NCBI GenBank assembly: GCA_963665265.2
Contig: OY762224.2
Location: 124,001 to 188,000, forward strand
Reading direction: 5' to 3'
Length of the DNA stretch: 64,000 nt
Origin: CAXXHQ01 sp963665265
Lineage (GTDB): Bacteria > Planctomycetota > Planctomycetia > Pirellulales > Thermoguttaceae
How positions within the stretch are numbered: position 1 is the first letter of the stretch; every line of letters starts with the position of its first letter. Below are positions 53,020 through 62,331 of the stretch, piece after piece. The position numbers were made by a program, and so were the translations under genes. The notes beneath the pieces are model-generated. The model was not told the origin of the DNA and ran no database searches. It saw only the letters and a list, made by a program, of their open reading frames with translations.

Positions 53020-53856
53020 CTACGCCCCTTCGCTCGACCTGATGCGGAATTCGCTTAGCGAGAAGATGCACGCGGTCGCAACGGCCAAAACGACGCTCGC
53101 CGCCAGCAGGGTTAGGACGCACGTTTGCAGTTCGGGCGCCTTGCTCATATCAATGCCCCACTCCTCGGCGAGTTTCGGACTCAGCCAATGAATTTCCACG
53201 ACGCGAAGCTGGTACGTAATCGTCAACTTTCTCGCGATCGTATCGAGGCTGGCCAAGGCCCCTTCGATTAGACCGATGTACGCCACTCCGACGATCAACG
53301 ACCGCTTCGTCACCACTCCGATCAGTCCGAACAGCGAGCAATACGCCCCCTGGGCCACGGCGAAGAGCGCTACCGTTTTCGCCGCCGGGATCCAAAATCC
53401 GTCGGTCGGCGGATTCTTCGACGTCAGATAGACCGCCGCAAACGCGACCGCCGTGAAAACGGTCGTGATCGTCGCCGTCGTCGTGACGGTCGCCGCCCAT
53501 TTCACTAAATACGTCATGCTTCGCGGAATCGGTCGCAGAAGCAAATACGTCAGCGTCCGCTCTTCGACCTCGTCACGAACCAATCCCGCCGAATAAAGCA
53601 ACGCCGTCAGCGGCAGCAACGAATGCGGAATTAAATTATTGACTATTCCGAATAAAAGCGCGCCGGCGGGCGGCTGATCTTTCGACGTTATGTTGATCGT
53701 CACGATCAACACGGTCGGCAGCAAAAACGTGAGCGATAAAATCAGAAGTCGCTTTCCTCGCAATTCCTGGCGCAACGTCAACGCGAAAAGCGAAACGATC
53801 GCATGAAACAGGGAGCGACGCGGCGCTTCGGCGGTTATCGAGACGGGCGGATTCAT
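53020..53856 (-). CDS. ABC-2 type transporter permease (second pair)
   Basis: A 278-residue membrane protein with about six spans, fitting the ABC-2 permease type. The block VRDEVEERTLTYLLLRPIPRSMTYLVKW is typical of the cytoplasmic elbow region that contacts the ATPase. Its ATG overlaps the stop of the upstream ATPase gene by 4 bases, so both are made together. The N-terminus lies in the cytoplasm. Substrate is unknown: such pairs export lipids, drugs or copper-related factors, or drive gliding-type surface systems. Confidence 0.86.
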   Translation of the reverse strand: MNPPVSITAEAPRRSLFHAIVSLFALTLRQELRGKRLLILSLTFLLPTVLIVTINITSKDQPPAGALLFGIVNNLIPHSLLPLTALLYSAGLVRDEVEERTLTYLLLRPIPRSMTYLVKWAATVTTTATITTVFTAVAFAAVYLTSKNPPTDGFWIPAAKTVALFAVAQGAYCSLFGLIGVVTKRSLIVGVAYIGLIEGALASLDTIARKLTITYQLRVVEIHWLSPKLAEEWGIDMSKAPELQTCVLTLLAASVVLAVATACIFSLSEFRIRSSEGA

Positions 53857-54818
53857 TTGCTCACCAAATAATTGAATACGGCTTCCAAATTATCGTCTTC
53901 CGAATAGACCTCGCGAATGGCGCAACCTTCTTCCAACGCCGTCGCGGGCAATCGGGCGTAAAAATCGTTCGGCCGACGCGTCTCGGCCAACACGCCCCGC
54001 CCATCGGGCAGCATCGTCACCCCTTCCACGTCGTCCCAGCCCACGATTTTCGCCGCCAGCGTGCGGTAATTCTCGCAAACCAAAACGATGCGATGCGGAT
54101 GACCGTCGATCAAGTCGCGTATCTCCCGCACATGCCCCGTCGCGGCCAAGCGACCTTGCCTGAGCAGCACCACGTTCGGCGTCAACGATTCGACTTCGTG
54201 CAGAACGTGACTCGAAACGACGACGCTTCGTCCCGCCTCGGCCAGCGAGCGGATCACTTCGATCAACTCGTGCTTGGCCACCGGATCGGTTCCCGTAAAC
54301 GGTTCGTCGAGCAGAAGCAATTCCGGATCGTGGACGAGCGCCTGCGCCAACTTAATACGTTGCCGCATCCCTTTCGAGTATCCGCCGATCGGGCGTCGCA
54401 TGTGTTCGAGCATGCCGACGGCGGCCACCGCTCGCTCGGCCGCTTCCCGCGCGTCGCGCGAGCCGAATCCAGTGAGCCGCGAGCAAAGCCGCACGAAATC
54501 GTAGCCCGTCATCCATTCGTAAAAGGCGTCTTGCTCGGGACAAAGCCCGATCCGACGCATCAGGGCCGCGTTTCGCCAAGGATTCTGCCCCAGCACGCGG
54601 ACCGCGCCTTGACTCGCCCGCAACTGGCCGGTCGCCAGTTGCAGCATGGTCGACTTGCCCGCCCCGTTCGGACCGAGCAGCCCGGTAATGCCGGGATGTA
54701 TTTCGAGCGTGAGCTTATTCACGCCGATCACGTCGCCGTACCATTTCGAAACGTCTTCGAACTCGACGACCGCCGCCGTTGACGACTCAACGGTCTGATT
54801 TGCTAGCTGGTGATTCAT
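53853..54818 (-). CDS. ABC transporter ATP-binding protein (second pair)
   Basis: A 321-residue ATPase. The Walker A is GPNGAGKST, the signature motif GGYSKGMRQRIKLAQAL, and the Walker B LLLLDEPFTGTDP, all intact. The H-loop is seen at VVSSHVLHEVE. The extra C-terminal 80 residues with a GRGVLAETRRPNDFYARLP segment are usual in this exporter subgroup. It forms a complex with the permease encoded directly downstream. A hairpin repeat sits upstream, between it and the first pair. Confidence 0.93.
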   Translation of the reverse strand: MNHQLANQTVESSTAAVVEFEDVSKWYGDVIGVNKLTLEIHPGITGLLGPNGAGKSTMLQLATGQLRASQGAVRVLGQNPWRNAALMRRIGLCPEQDAFYEWMTGYDFVRLCSRLTGFGSRDAREAAERAVAAVGMLEHMRRPIGGYSKGMRQRIKLAQALVHDPELLLLDEPFTGTDPVAKHELIEVIRSLAEAGRSVVVSSHVLHEVESLTPNVVLLRQGRLAATGHVREIRDLIDGHPHRIVLVCENYRTLAAKIVGWDDVEGVTMLPDGRGVLAETRRPNDFYARLPATALEEGCAIREVYSEDDNLEAVFNYLVSK

Positions 54819-54842
54819 GTAACAATTCCAGACGAATTTAAA

Positions 54843-54913
54843 CCGCTAAGGCGCAAAGATCGCAAAGAAGACAATCAGAAAACTTCGCCTTCGCGTCCTT
54901 TGCGCCTTTGCGG
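54843..54913. repeat. Long hairpin repeat inside the ABC gene cluster
   Basis: CCGCTAAGGCGCAAAG (54843-54858) pairs with CTTTGCGCCTTTGCGG (54898-54913) at 15 of 16 positions around a 39-base loop. It lies in the 154-base spacer between permease 1 and ATPase 2. It could attenuate or stabilise the operon transcript. Confidence 0.72.
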
Positions 54914-54972
54914 TAAATACTACTTGCTTCTTCGCAATTCTTCGTGCGCTTCGTGGACAAATTTGCGCGACG

Positions 54973-56079
54973 TCATAACCTGTCGAGCGTTTTGATCCGC
55001 GAATTCAGGACTAAAACCGAGAGCGCGAACAGTCCGAGCAAAACTCCGGCCGACCACTTCCACGGGTACGATTGCGTGCTCATCTGCACGAGTTGCTTGG
55101 CCGGATTCACGCCTCTCCCTGGCCGGCCGCCGCGCATCATCGGCTGAATGATGTTTGTCGGAACCTCGATCGCCTTGCCGACTTCCTGCCATGCCGCGCG
55201 AGCGCCGAGCAACTCATCGCCGATCCGCCGGATATTCCAAACGTAGGAGCAAAGCGGTCGCCAATCGGTCTCCGCCGCCTCGGCGAGCAATCGCTGATTG
55301 CGACCTTCCCAGTCCTCTCCTTGCACCGGCGGGGTCGGAAGATGTCGAATGGAGTATCGTTGAACGCCGTCCAAAACCGAAGAGACCGCCGTTCCGCCCA
55401 ACCAAAGACCGAGCCATGCGATGCCGACGTAGAGCGACTTATGCGAGAACGACGAGATGGCCAGCATCAGCGTTCCGGCCGAGAGAACGATCACCAGTCC
55501 GTACAGCGAGCCGTACGCTAAAATTTGCCACGTCTCCTTCACCACCGACCAGTCGGAGCTGAAAAAAACGCCGGTGACGTAAGCCATGACGGCCGGCGCG
55601 ATCGCCACGCTCGCCACCAACGACGCGATCACGCCCAGCTTACCGACGAAATAATCGAACCGCGTCAAGGGCCGCGATAAATACAACGGCATCGCGTTCA
55701 TGCGCAAGTCGCCGCTGATTAGATTCGGCCCGGCGATCGCCACCAAAAGCATAATCAAATATAACTCGGCGTTGAAAAAAGTCGTGAATAGAATCGTCCA
55801 GATCGCCGGTCGAAAAGCGCTCGGATCCGACGCTACTCCCTTCGGCAAGAAACCTTGCATGAACGGAACGACCGACTCGATCCCCTGCTCGAACAATCCC
55901 CACATCACCAGCGAAGTGACCAGAACAAGGGCGGGCGACCAAGCGGCGAGCATTACCCGCCGCACGAACTTGTTTTTCGCCTGGACGCGCAAGCCTTGAC
56001 GGACGATGGCGAACTGACGCCGCAAGCGTCCGCCGGTCACGCCGTCCCAATGTTGATAGCCCTGATCGAAAATCGGCAT
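54973..56079 (-). CDS. ABC-2 type transporter permease (first pair)
   Basis: A 368-residue permease with six or more spans. The start MPIFDQGYQHWDGVTGGRLRRQ is shared by related planctomycete permeases, and GDLRMNAMPLYLSRPLTRFDYFVGKLG is the cytoplasmic coupling region. A large extra-cytoplasmic or cytoplasmic loop (about 240-320) separates the last spans. It begins 30 bases after the stop of its ATPase. Substrate unknown. Confidence 0.86.
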   Translation of the reverse strand: MPIFDQGYQHWDGVTGGRLRRQFAIVRQGLRVQAKNKFVRRVMLAAWSPALVLVTSLVMWGLFEQGIESVVPFMQGFLPKGVASDPSAFRPAIWTILFTTFFNAELYLIMLLVAIAGPNLISGDLRMNAMPLYLSRPLTRFDYFVGKLGVIASLVASVAIAPAVMAYVTGVFFSSDWSVVKETWQILAYGSLYGLVIVLSAGTLMLAISSFSHKSLYVGIAWLGLWLGGTAVSSVLDGVQRYSIRHLPTPPVQGEDWEGRNQRLLAEAAETDWRPLCSYVWNIRRIGDELLGARAAWQEVGKAIEVPTNIIQPMMRGGRPGRGVNPAKQLVQMSTQSYPWKWSAGVLLGLFALSVLVLNSRIKTLDRL

Positions 56080-56109
56080 CGCGGTTTTCCGTCCGAATAG
56101 AGTTGCAAT

Positions 56110-57015
56110 TTATTGGCCGAGGGCCCGAAGAAACACGTCTTCCAAGGTGCTGCGTTGCGGACGAAGACGGCGAATTTGCTCGCCGGTCTCGGCCGCCAAC
56201 GCCCACAGCGTCCGCTCCGAAGCGTCGGCCGGTAGCCGAACGTGCAATTCATCTTCGTGCGTCGTCGCCTCGCATCCTCGTTCCCTAAGTCGCGCGGCGA
56301 ACGCCGCTTGATCGACTTTCGTGCGAACCACGAAGCAGTTGGCGTGAACTTCCTTCAATTCCTGTATCAACCCCTGGGTGACCAGCTTGCCTTGCGACAA
56401 GACGATCACCTGATCGCAAACGTATTCCACGTCCGGCAATAGATGGCTTGAAAACATCACGCTCATCTCTTTGCCGTGCGCCAAATCACGGGCTAAATCG
56501 AGCATTTCTTGCCGTCCGACCGGGTCCATCCCGTTCGTCGGCTCGTCGAGAATCAGAAATTGCGGATCGTGAACTAATGCCGACGCCAATTTCAAACGCT
56601 GCCGCATGCCGGTCGAATACGTCTCGGCCTGCCGATAGCGGGCCTCGCCTAAATCGACGTAGTTCAAGGTTTCATGCGCCCGCTGCATCGCGCAAGAGCG
56701 GGTCATCCCGCATAGCTCTCCGGAGAAAGCGACGAACTCGACGCCCGAAACGCCGGGAAAGAGGCAATCGTTCTCGGGCATGAATCCGACTTTTCCCCGA
56801 ATCGCGCGACCATGCGTTTTTAGATTCAGGCCAAGAACTTCGCCGGAACCCGAGTCGATCGAGATCAATCCGAGCAGGGCGCGAATGAGCGTGGTCTTGC
56901 CCGCCCCGTTCGGCCCGAGCAACCCGATCGCTCCGACGGAAGCGTCGGCCGTGAGGGCGCTAAGCGCGGTAATCGATCCGTAGGTCTTCGTGATGTCTCT
57001 GAGTGCGAATAACAT
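56110..57015 (-). CDS. ABC transporter ATP-binding protein (first pair)
   Basis: A 301-residue ATPase and the first gene of the four-gene ABC run. Walker A GPNGAGKTT, signature TYSTGMRQRLKLASALV, Walker B FLILDEPTNGMDP and the His switch SSHLLPDVE are complete. A perfect TATAAT lies 7 bases before the ATG, so the mRNA probably starts at or next to the first codon. It pairs with the permease that follows. The two ABC pairs may form one hetero-complex or two. Confidence 0.94.
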   Translation of the reverse strand: MLFALRDITKTYGSITALSALTADASVGAIGLLGPNGAGKTTLIRALLGLISIDSGSGEVLGLNLKTHGRAIRGKVGFMPENDCLFPGVSGVEFVAFSGELCGMTRSCAMQRAHETLNYVDLGEARYRQAETYSTGMRQRLKLASALVHDPQFLILDEPTNGMDPVGRQEMLDLARDLAHGKEMSVMFSSHLLPDVEYVCDQVIVLSQGKLVTQGLIQELKEVHANCFVVRTKVDQAAFAARLRERGCEATTHEDELHVRLPADASERTLWALAAETGEQIRRLRPQRSTLEDVFLRALGQ

Positions 57016-57022
57016 GGCATGT

Positions 57023-57028
57023 ATTATA
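57023..57028 (-). promoter_or_regulatory. -10 element immediately before an ATG (leaderless start likely)
   Basis: Minus strand TATAAT, with ACATGCC between it and the ATG at 57015. The expected start of transcription therefore falls at the A of the ATG. The -35 region is only T-rich (TTTTTT, 17 bases upstream). Confidence 0.6.
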
Positions 57029-57150
57029 CTAGATGTGCTCGCCTAAAAAACGCCCCGAAGACCAGTTATTCTTCGCTCGGGTTCTTGCCTTATACTAAGT
57101 ATCCCCTCGAATATATTCGCCGCGAAAAGCCGAATATTGGCGAATTTTTT

Positions 57151-60100
57151 TCAGAATCGCCACTGCTCGGGAATGGCGTTTCGCATCCGATCGAGCAGCC
57201 CGCCTTTATTTTCCTCGACGCCGGGCGTCTTTTGCGAATCTTTCGACGCCGCCGAATTGGCGTTCGCCGTCCCGTTCGCCGACGACTCAACCCGCGCCGG
57301 CGATTTTTTCGCCAAGGCCGAATTCGCCGCCGAGAGCGGTACGTTTTCTTCGAGGAACCTCGGCCAATAGCTTTCCAGCAGCCGCGCGCAATCGCCGTAT
57401 TGGCCGTTCTGTCGTTTTACGTCGGCAAGCGTCACGATTTTCGAGAGCTCGACGATTTCTTGCCGATCGAAGGCGAGATGGTAAAGCTGCACGTCGTCGA
57501 TGCGAACGTCGCCCGGTCCCATCAAATCGAACCTTGCGCGGAGCGACGATAGCCCTTCGAGCGGAAGATCGTCCACTTGGAAGACGAACTGCCGCCATTC
57601 CTCGCCGATCGGCACGCCGTCCGAGGCGCCGTCGGCAGGAGCGCCGAGTTGCGCGAAACGGTAATAGTCGCGGCCGTTTAGTTTCCCTTCGATCGCCACG
57701 CGCAACGGCGGCTGGCTACGTTGGTCCGGCACTCGCAACCAAACGGAAACGGCGACGCGTCCGGTGGAAGGAGGCGGGAACGCCCCGCTCGCCGCGCAAG
57801 CGATCGGACCCGAACTAGCCATTTGCATCGACTGCTTTCCGCCGTGCGGCCGGTCGCGGTCCAATTGAATCGTCACGCCTTGCTGGGCGGCGACCGACCA
57901 GCCGGGAGCGACTTCGGAGCCGTCCGAGGCCTTTTCAAAATCGGAATTCGCCAAAACGCGCATCGGTTGCGGAGAACGAAGCGAGGCGGCTCGCGCGCTC
58001 AATTTCCCGATGGCGTCTCCCAGCGCTTCGGCCACGCCGTCGGCCGGCGACGCCTGCGGCGAGGCGAAACGAACTTCGGTCTCGCCGAATTGGATCGCCA
58101 ACAAATCGTACGGAGCTAAATCGACTTCCATGACCGTGTCGCCGTCTTCGTCGCGACGAAGCGAGGGAGTGCGGCGCGCCCCGGTCAATTCCTCCATCCG
58201 GCAGCCGCGCGACGCCTCTACGTTTAGTTTCGCCGAAACGCGGAACGGAGCGTCGTTTACCGCGTACAAATACGTTTTGCCGGCGAACGAAGCCGTGCGA
58301 AAAACGACCGATTGCGACGTTTGTCGATCGCCGGGAATTTCCTTGAACGGAACGGCCGGCAGCGAGCGATACGCGGCGATGAAATCGCGGACGGAATCCT
58401 CTTGCCCCATCGGCAGAAGCCAACCGCCGTCGAACGCCGATTGAATGTCGAATCGCGCGAGACTGTGCGCCAATTGACGGCGGTTTTTCACGTCGGCCGG
58501 CGACGGCTGCGTCACGAGCCAAAGATAACTCGGCTTGATCGGGCTTTTCTGATCGAACGACTCGACTCGCAATTCCTTCGGCACATGATAGAACAGGCCG
58601 CCGAGCGACGGAATCGTTTGAAAATAATTTTCGCCGTCGGGTAGTTGAGAAAATTCCAACTCCTCGGCCTTCCCTCGAACGTCGCCGCCGAGCGCGAGTC
58701 GCTCCGGACGCAAGAAGGATATTCGGTCGTCGTTTTTAAACATGCGTGCGTCGACGCCGACTCGCAGCAACATTTCGGAAACCGGTTCGCGTCCCAATAA
58801 GCTTGGCTGCAATTGCGAAGAGTACGGATCGGCGAGCATGCCCGCCCCGGCCAAATAAAGTTTAGCGTCGGAACGAACGGCGTTCAGCTCTTCACGCATT
58901 TTGGAATAAAAGGCGAACAGTTGGGCGGCGCGCCAGTTGAGCCAGGTTCGGCGTTGCGGTTGTTGGGCGAGGAACGCGGCGCGCTCGGCGAAACGCTCGT
59001 CGCCCGAGCCGGGAACGCGAATTTTCGCGTCGCGCTCGAAACGCTTTATCGTATCGTCGTCGAATCCCCAATCAGGTCCGGGAAGCTGCGCGTAACCGTC
59101 GGCCGACAACCGGACGCCTAATCCGGCGAACGACGGATGCTGCGAATATCGCTGGGCCAACTCCCTCGCCACGTCGAGCATGGCCGATTGAACCCGCGGA
59201 TTCAGTACGTTGTAATACGGAGCCAAGCCGCGCGACGCTCCGCGTGCGGAAGTAAGCGATTTGCCGTCGGCGCCGATCCACTCGATCGCTTGAGCTTCGG
59301 GCCCGCCGCGACGACGCAACTCCTCCAACGCCGGAAGCGGCGCCGCGAATTCCAACGACGGAATCAATCGCATTCCCTCGCGATCGAACATGCGCGCGAG
59401 CATTTCAAGCACGTCTTTTCGTAGCGGGTCCTGTCCCGTCGAAAAGAACGCGCCGGTGTCGTACCGCGGCGTCGATTGCAATAAATCGCTGGGATATATC
59501 GCCGAGCCGTCGGCCAGCACGTTGATCATCAGCCCGTTATATCCGACGAACTGTAAATACTCGATCAATCGCGAACCGCCTTCGCGGAACGTGTTCCAAT
59601 CGTCAAGGCTTCGTCCGCTCCACGAATCGAACGATTCGGCGGCCGAAAAGTTTTCCGGAAATAACGGACGATCCAAATAGGCTGCGACGAGTCGTTCGCC
59701 GCGACGATGACCGGCGACCGAACGCGGAAGCGAGTCGCCGCCCGATAGAACGCGTATTTTTCCGTAGGCCGCCGGCATGCGATCGCGTAAATTCGTGATC
59801 ATCGCCATCGGCGAGTTCGTTCGCGGCCAAAAAATGAGGCGATGCTTCAACCATCGCGGCGGCGAAGCGGCGTCCAACGCCGTCACGTTTTGATCGATGC
59901 CCGAACTGAGGCAAATCGGAGCGAGAGCGCCGGCGGCGTTCGGCTCCAAAATGCTCACGCTTAAGGTCTGCGAAAGATCGCTGGGATATTCAATTTCTAA
60001 AATATGCGGGCGGCCCGGCTGCGCGATCGGAAGAGCGTAGGCCTCCCAACTGGCGTCGGGCGAATCCTGATTCGGGTTCAACATCGCCACGGGGCCCAGC

Positions 60101-61173
60101 GGGTGACGAAACGTTCGCATGTTTCCGTTGCCGAGCGGCCCCTTGCCCAGCCTCGTCAAACGAGACAACGGCAACTGCTGAAGCTGCTGTAACTGCGGCC
60201 ACTTGCTCGTCGACTCCTGCCAACGAGGATTCGTCGGATCGATCTCGGCGATCGACGCGAATTCCTTGTCGCCTCGCGAACGAGTCGCACTTTGCGGCGC
60301 CATAACCAAGAACTGCATACGACGTTCGGCGATCGGCTTGTTCCAATTCAACGGTCGGCGCACGGCCTGTTGCCAATTCGGGTTTCCCTGCGCGGCGAGA
60401 ATGAGATCGTAGGCTCCTTCGTCGTTAGGGACGGGAAATTCGACCTTTGCGACGGCGTCGCCGTTCGCGGCCGCCTCAAAATTACCCGACCACAACTCTT
60501 TGCCGCCCCACGCTGAAAAGAGTTGAGCTTTGATCTTTACTTTTTGCCCGGCCGGAATCGAAGGCATGATCGGCCTCACTTCGCAACGCATCGATTCTCC
60601 CGGCGCATAGATCAATGCGTCGCGGCTGGGCGATACTCGCAACGAATCGCCCGGCGCCCGCATCGCCATAAACCGGTTGCCCGATTTGTCCATCTCTTTG
60701 CTAAAAGATTCGTCGACGACTTCGCCAAGCGCGAATTCGACGTCGAGCGGCTTGTCGTCGCCGTCGGGCGGCTCCAGATGCGCTCGCAGCTTCGCCGTCA
60801 GCGGCGCATCAACGTCGACGTCGACGCCGTCATACGCTCGTGCGCTTCGTTGCTTAATCGTTAATCGAGTCGCCTCGCCGTCAGAGGCGTCCAAACGCAT
60901 CGAACCCGGTTCGTCCGCTTCGACGCCCAACAGATGCGGCTTTCGCAGCGAACCTTCCGAAATCGATATGAAGCCTTGCCACAGTCGATCGCGCCCGCCG
61001 CCCCACGCAAGACGCAAACGAAGCGTCTCGCCGAATGCCGTCGAAGAGACTTGAGATATTGTCGTAAAGAGGAGGACGAAAACCAGCGCGCAGCGCAACC
61101 GCGCACGCCACGCCGAATATACGGCGGCGATCGCTTCTTGTTTCGACGTTCGCGGACTTCCTTGTCCGACCAT
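57151..61173 (-). CDS. Very large secreted glycoside-hydrolase-like protein
   Basis: A 1340-residue exported protein. The signal peptide ends near residue 48 (ALVFVLLFTTISQVSSTAFG). The first 500 residues are beta-rich domains of unknown type. About 535-700 resemble a GH10-like/GHL10 TIM barrel (EYLQFVGYNGLMINVLADGS; DREGMRLIPSLEFAAPLP; PRVQSAMLDVARELAQRYSQHPSF). Around 1075-1230 lies a CBM-like jelly roll (FEKASDGSEVAPGWSVAAQ, ending in VRIDDVQLYHLAF). The acid residues needed for catalysis are not clearly seen, so an enzyme role is inference. The final 100 residues are a Lys/Asn/Ser-rich tail. It lies 135 bases upstream of the ABC run. Confidence 0.75.
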   Translation of the reverse strand: MVGQGSPRTSKQEAIAAVYSAWRARLRCALVFVLLFTTISQVSSTAFGETLRLRLAWGGGRDRLWQGFISISEGSLRKPHLLGVEADEPGSMRLDASDGEATRLTIKQRSARAYDGVDVDVDAPLTAKLRAHLEPPDGDDKPLDVEFALGEVVDESFSKEMDKSGNRFMAMRAPGDSLRVSPSRDALIYAPGESMRCEVRPIMPSIPAGQKVKIKAQLFSAWGGKELWSGNFEAAANGDAVAKVEFPVPNDEGAYDLILAAQGNPNWQQAVRRPLNWNKPIAERRMQFLVMAPQSATRSRGDKEFASIAEIDPTNPRWQESTSKWPQLQQLQQLPLSRLTRLGKGPLGNGNMRTFRHPLGPVAMLNPNQDSPDASWEAYALPIAQPGRPHILEIEYPSDLSQTLSVSILEPNAAGALAPICLSSGIDQNVTALDAASPPRWLKHRLIFWPRTNSPMAMITNLRDRMPAAYGKIRVLSGGDSLPRSVAGHRRGERLVAAYLDRPLFPENFSAAESFDSWSGRSLDDWNTFREGGSRLIEYLQFVGYNGLMINVLADGSAIYPSDLLQSTPRYDTGAFFSTGQDPLRKDVLEMLARMFDREGMRLIPSLEFAAPLPALEELRRRGGPEAQAIEWIGADGKSLTSARGASRGLAPYYNVLNPRVQSAMLDVARELAQRYSQHPSFAGLGVRLSADGYAQLPGPDWGFDDDTIKRFERDAKIRVPGSGDERFAERAAFLAQQPQRRTWLNWRAAQLFAFYSKMREELNAVRSDAKLYLAGAGMLADPYSSQLQPSLLGREPVSEMLLRVGVDARMFKNDDRISFLRPERLALGGDVRGKAEELEFSQLPDGENYFQTIPSLGGLFYHVPKELRVESFDQKSPIKPSYLWLVTQPSPADVKNRRQLAHSLARFDIQSAFDGGWLLPMGQEDSVRDFIAAYRSLPAVPFKEIPGDRQTSQSVVFRTASFAGKTYLYAVNDAPFRVSAKLNVEASRGCRMEELTGARRTPSLRRDEDGDTVMEVDLAPYDLLAIQFGETEVRFASPQASPADGVAEALGDAIGKLSARAASLRSPQPMRVLANSDFEKASDGSEVAPGWSVAAQQGVTIQLDRDRPHGGKQSMQMASSGPIACAASGAFPPPSTGRVAVSVWLRVPDQRSQPPLRVAIEGKLNGRDYYRFAQLGAPADGASDGVPIGEEWRQFVFQVDDLPLEGLSSLRARFDLMGPGDVRIDDVQLYHLAFDRQEIVELSKIVTLADVKRQNGQYGDCARLLESYWPRFLEENVPLSAANSALAKKSPARVESSANGTANANSAASKDSQKTPGVEENKGGLLDRMRNAIPEQWRF

Positions 61174-61260
61174 CGGTCGTCCTAACCAACTACGTCTTCA
61201 AGCGAAAAAATGTTTCCTCGCCACATCACGCCGCCGCAAATTTGCGCGCGTCGGCGCGGA

Positions 61261-61297
61261 CGTTTTCCCCGTTTGGGAAAAACGCGGCGGGATTATA
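61261..61297 (-). promoter_or_regulatory. -10 element and palindrome upstream of the large secreted protein
   Basis: TATAAT at 61297-61292 on the minus strand, 120 bases before the ATG at 61173. Just downstream lies CGTTTTCCC / GGGAAAAACG at 61261-61284, a nearly perfect inverted repeat in the 5' leader, which may be an operator or RNA hairpin. No clear -35. The rest of the 61174-61525 spacer holds nothing recognised. Confidence 0.4.
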
Positions 61298-61525
61298 GCG
61301 ATAACCGGCAGAAAAAAACTATCCCGGTTTTACGGAGAAATACGGGAAAATGGCGAGATTAGGCTAAATAGCGATGCTCTTCCTCTCCCTTCAGAACCGG
61401 GAAATAGATTTCACTCCAAACCGCGAATCTTTTACCAAACGGCGACCTCTCTCGCATCTCTCGTTTGGTTGCCGCGCGGCGAGGCAATTTTTTCGCTCTT
61501 AGCGTTAAAAGAAAGGGACATGCTC

Positions 61526-62086
61526 ATGGATCGTAAAGATTTTCTAAAAACTTGCGCCGGAGGACTCTGCACTTGCGCAATGGCCGGTCTGCTCGCTCCG
61601 CCCGAGGCGTCGGCTTCCGATCCGGTGAAAAAGTCCGACGATTGGCGGTTGCCCTTCGTCAATAAGCGATACACGAAGCTCATCGCCTTGTTGGCGGACC
61701 GCCTCGACGAGAAAACGTTTAACGAGGTTTTTGAAAAACTTGGCCGCGATTGCTCGGCGTCGATCTCCTGGATCAAGGAATGCCGCAACGATCCGGACCG
61801 CTACTTTAGCATCCTCAAATCGCGATGGCATGAGGACGCCGTTTACGATCGGGAGAAAGGAATCGTCACCATTACGAGCGCCGAACGAACGGCCTGCGAT
61901 TGCCCGTTGATCGGCGAAAATCGAGCCGACCCAAGGGTCTGCAATTGCTCCTTAGGATGGCAAAGCCAGACCTTTGAAACGGTATTCGGCAAAAAAGTCC
62001 GCGTCGAGCTGAAAGAGTCGATCCTTCGCGGCGGAAAACATTGCACGTTTGAAATTCGCATAGGGAAAGACGCCGCCACGGCGTGA
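61526..62086 (+). CDS. Exported cysteine-rich protein with a Tat-like or Sec signal
   Basis: A 186-residue protein. It opens MDRKDFLKTCAGGLCTCAMAGLLAPPEASA, a signal peptide whose RKDFLK core recalls the twin-arginine motif with Lys in the second place. The mature part carries CDCPLIGE and CNCSLGW, then SILRGGKHC: five cysteines in a fixed pattern. The arrangement recalls the CxCPLxx...C/GxxxW-FE-x-x-G-x-V-x-V-x-L-x-S-I-x-R-G domain found in small metal-binding or hydrolase-like proteins. A role is not known. I take the ATG at 61526 with AAAGGGA upstream. An ATG two codons earlier is possible. Confidence 0.68.
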   Translation: MDRKDFLKTCAGGLCTCAMAGLLAPPEASASDPVKKSDDWRLPFVNKRYTKLIALLADRLDEKTFNEVFEKLGRDCSASISWIKECRNDPDRYFSILKSRWHEDAVYDREKGIVTITSAERTACDCPLIGENRADPRVCNCSLGWQSQTFETVFGKKVRVELKESILRGGKHCTFEIRIGKDAATA

Positions 62087-62331
62087 ACCGATAGTCCGCA
62101 AGCGAATATTTCAATGCTCTTTGGCACGTCGCTGCAATTTTCCGGCTGGTTTTCGGAGGGGCCGAAATAATTGCAATTTTCACGGTTTTTCCGACTCTCG
62201 CGGCTCATGGGAAAAGCGGACGCCGTTCGGTATAATTGAGGTTGTCGCGTTTGACGAAAATCCGGCCATTCCTGACGGACGGATCGCATGTCGCAAACGA
62301 AGTTTCACCCTCTACGAATAGTATCCGAAGT

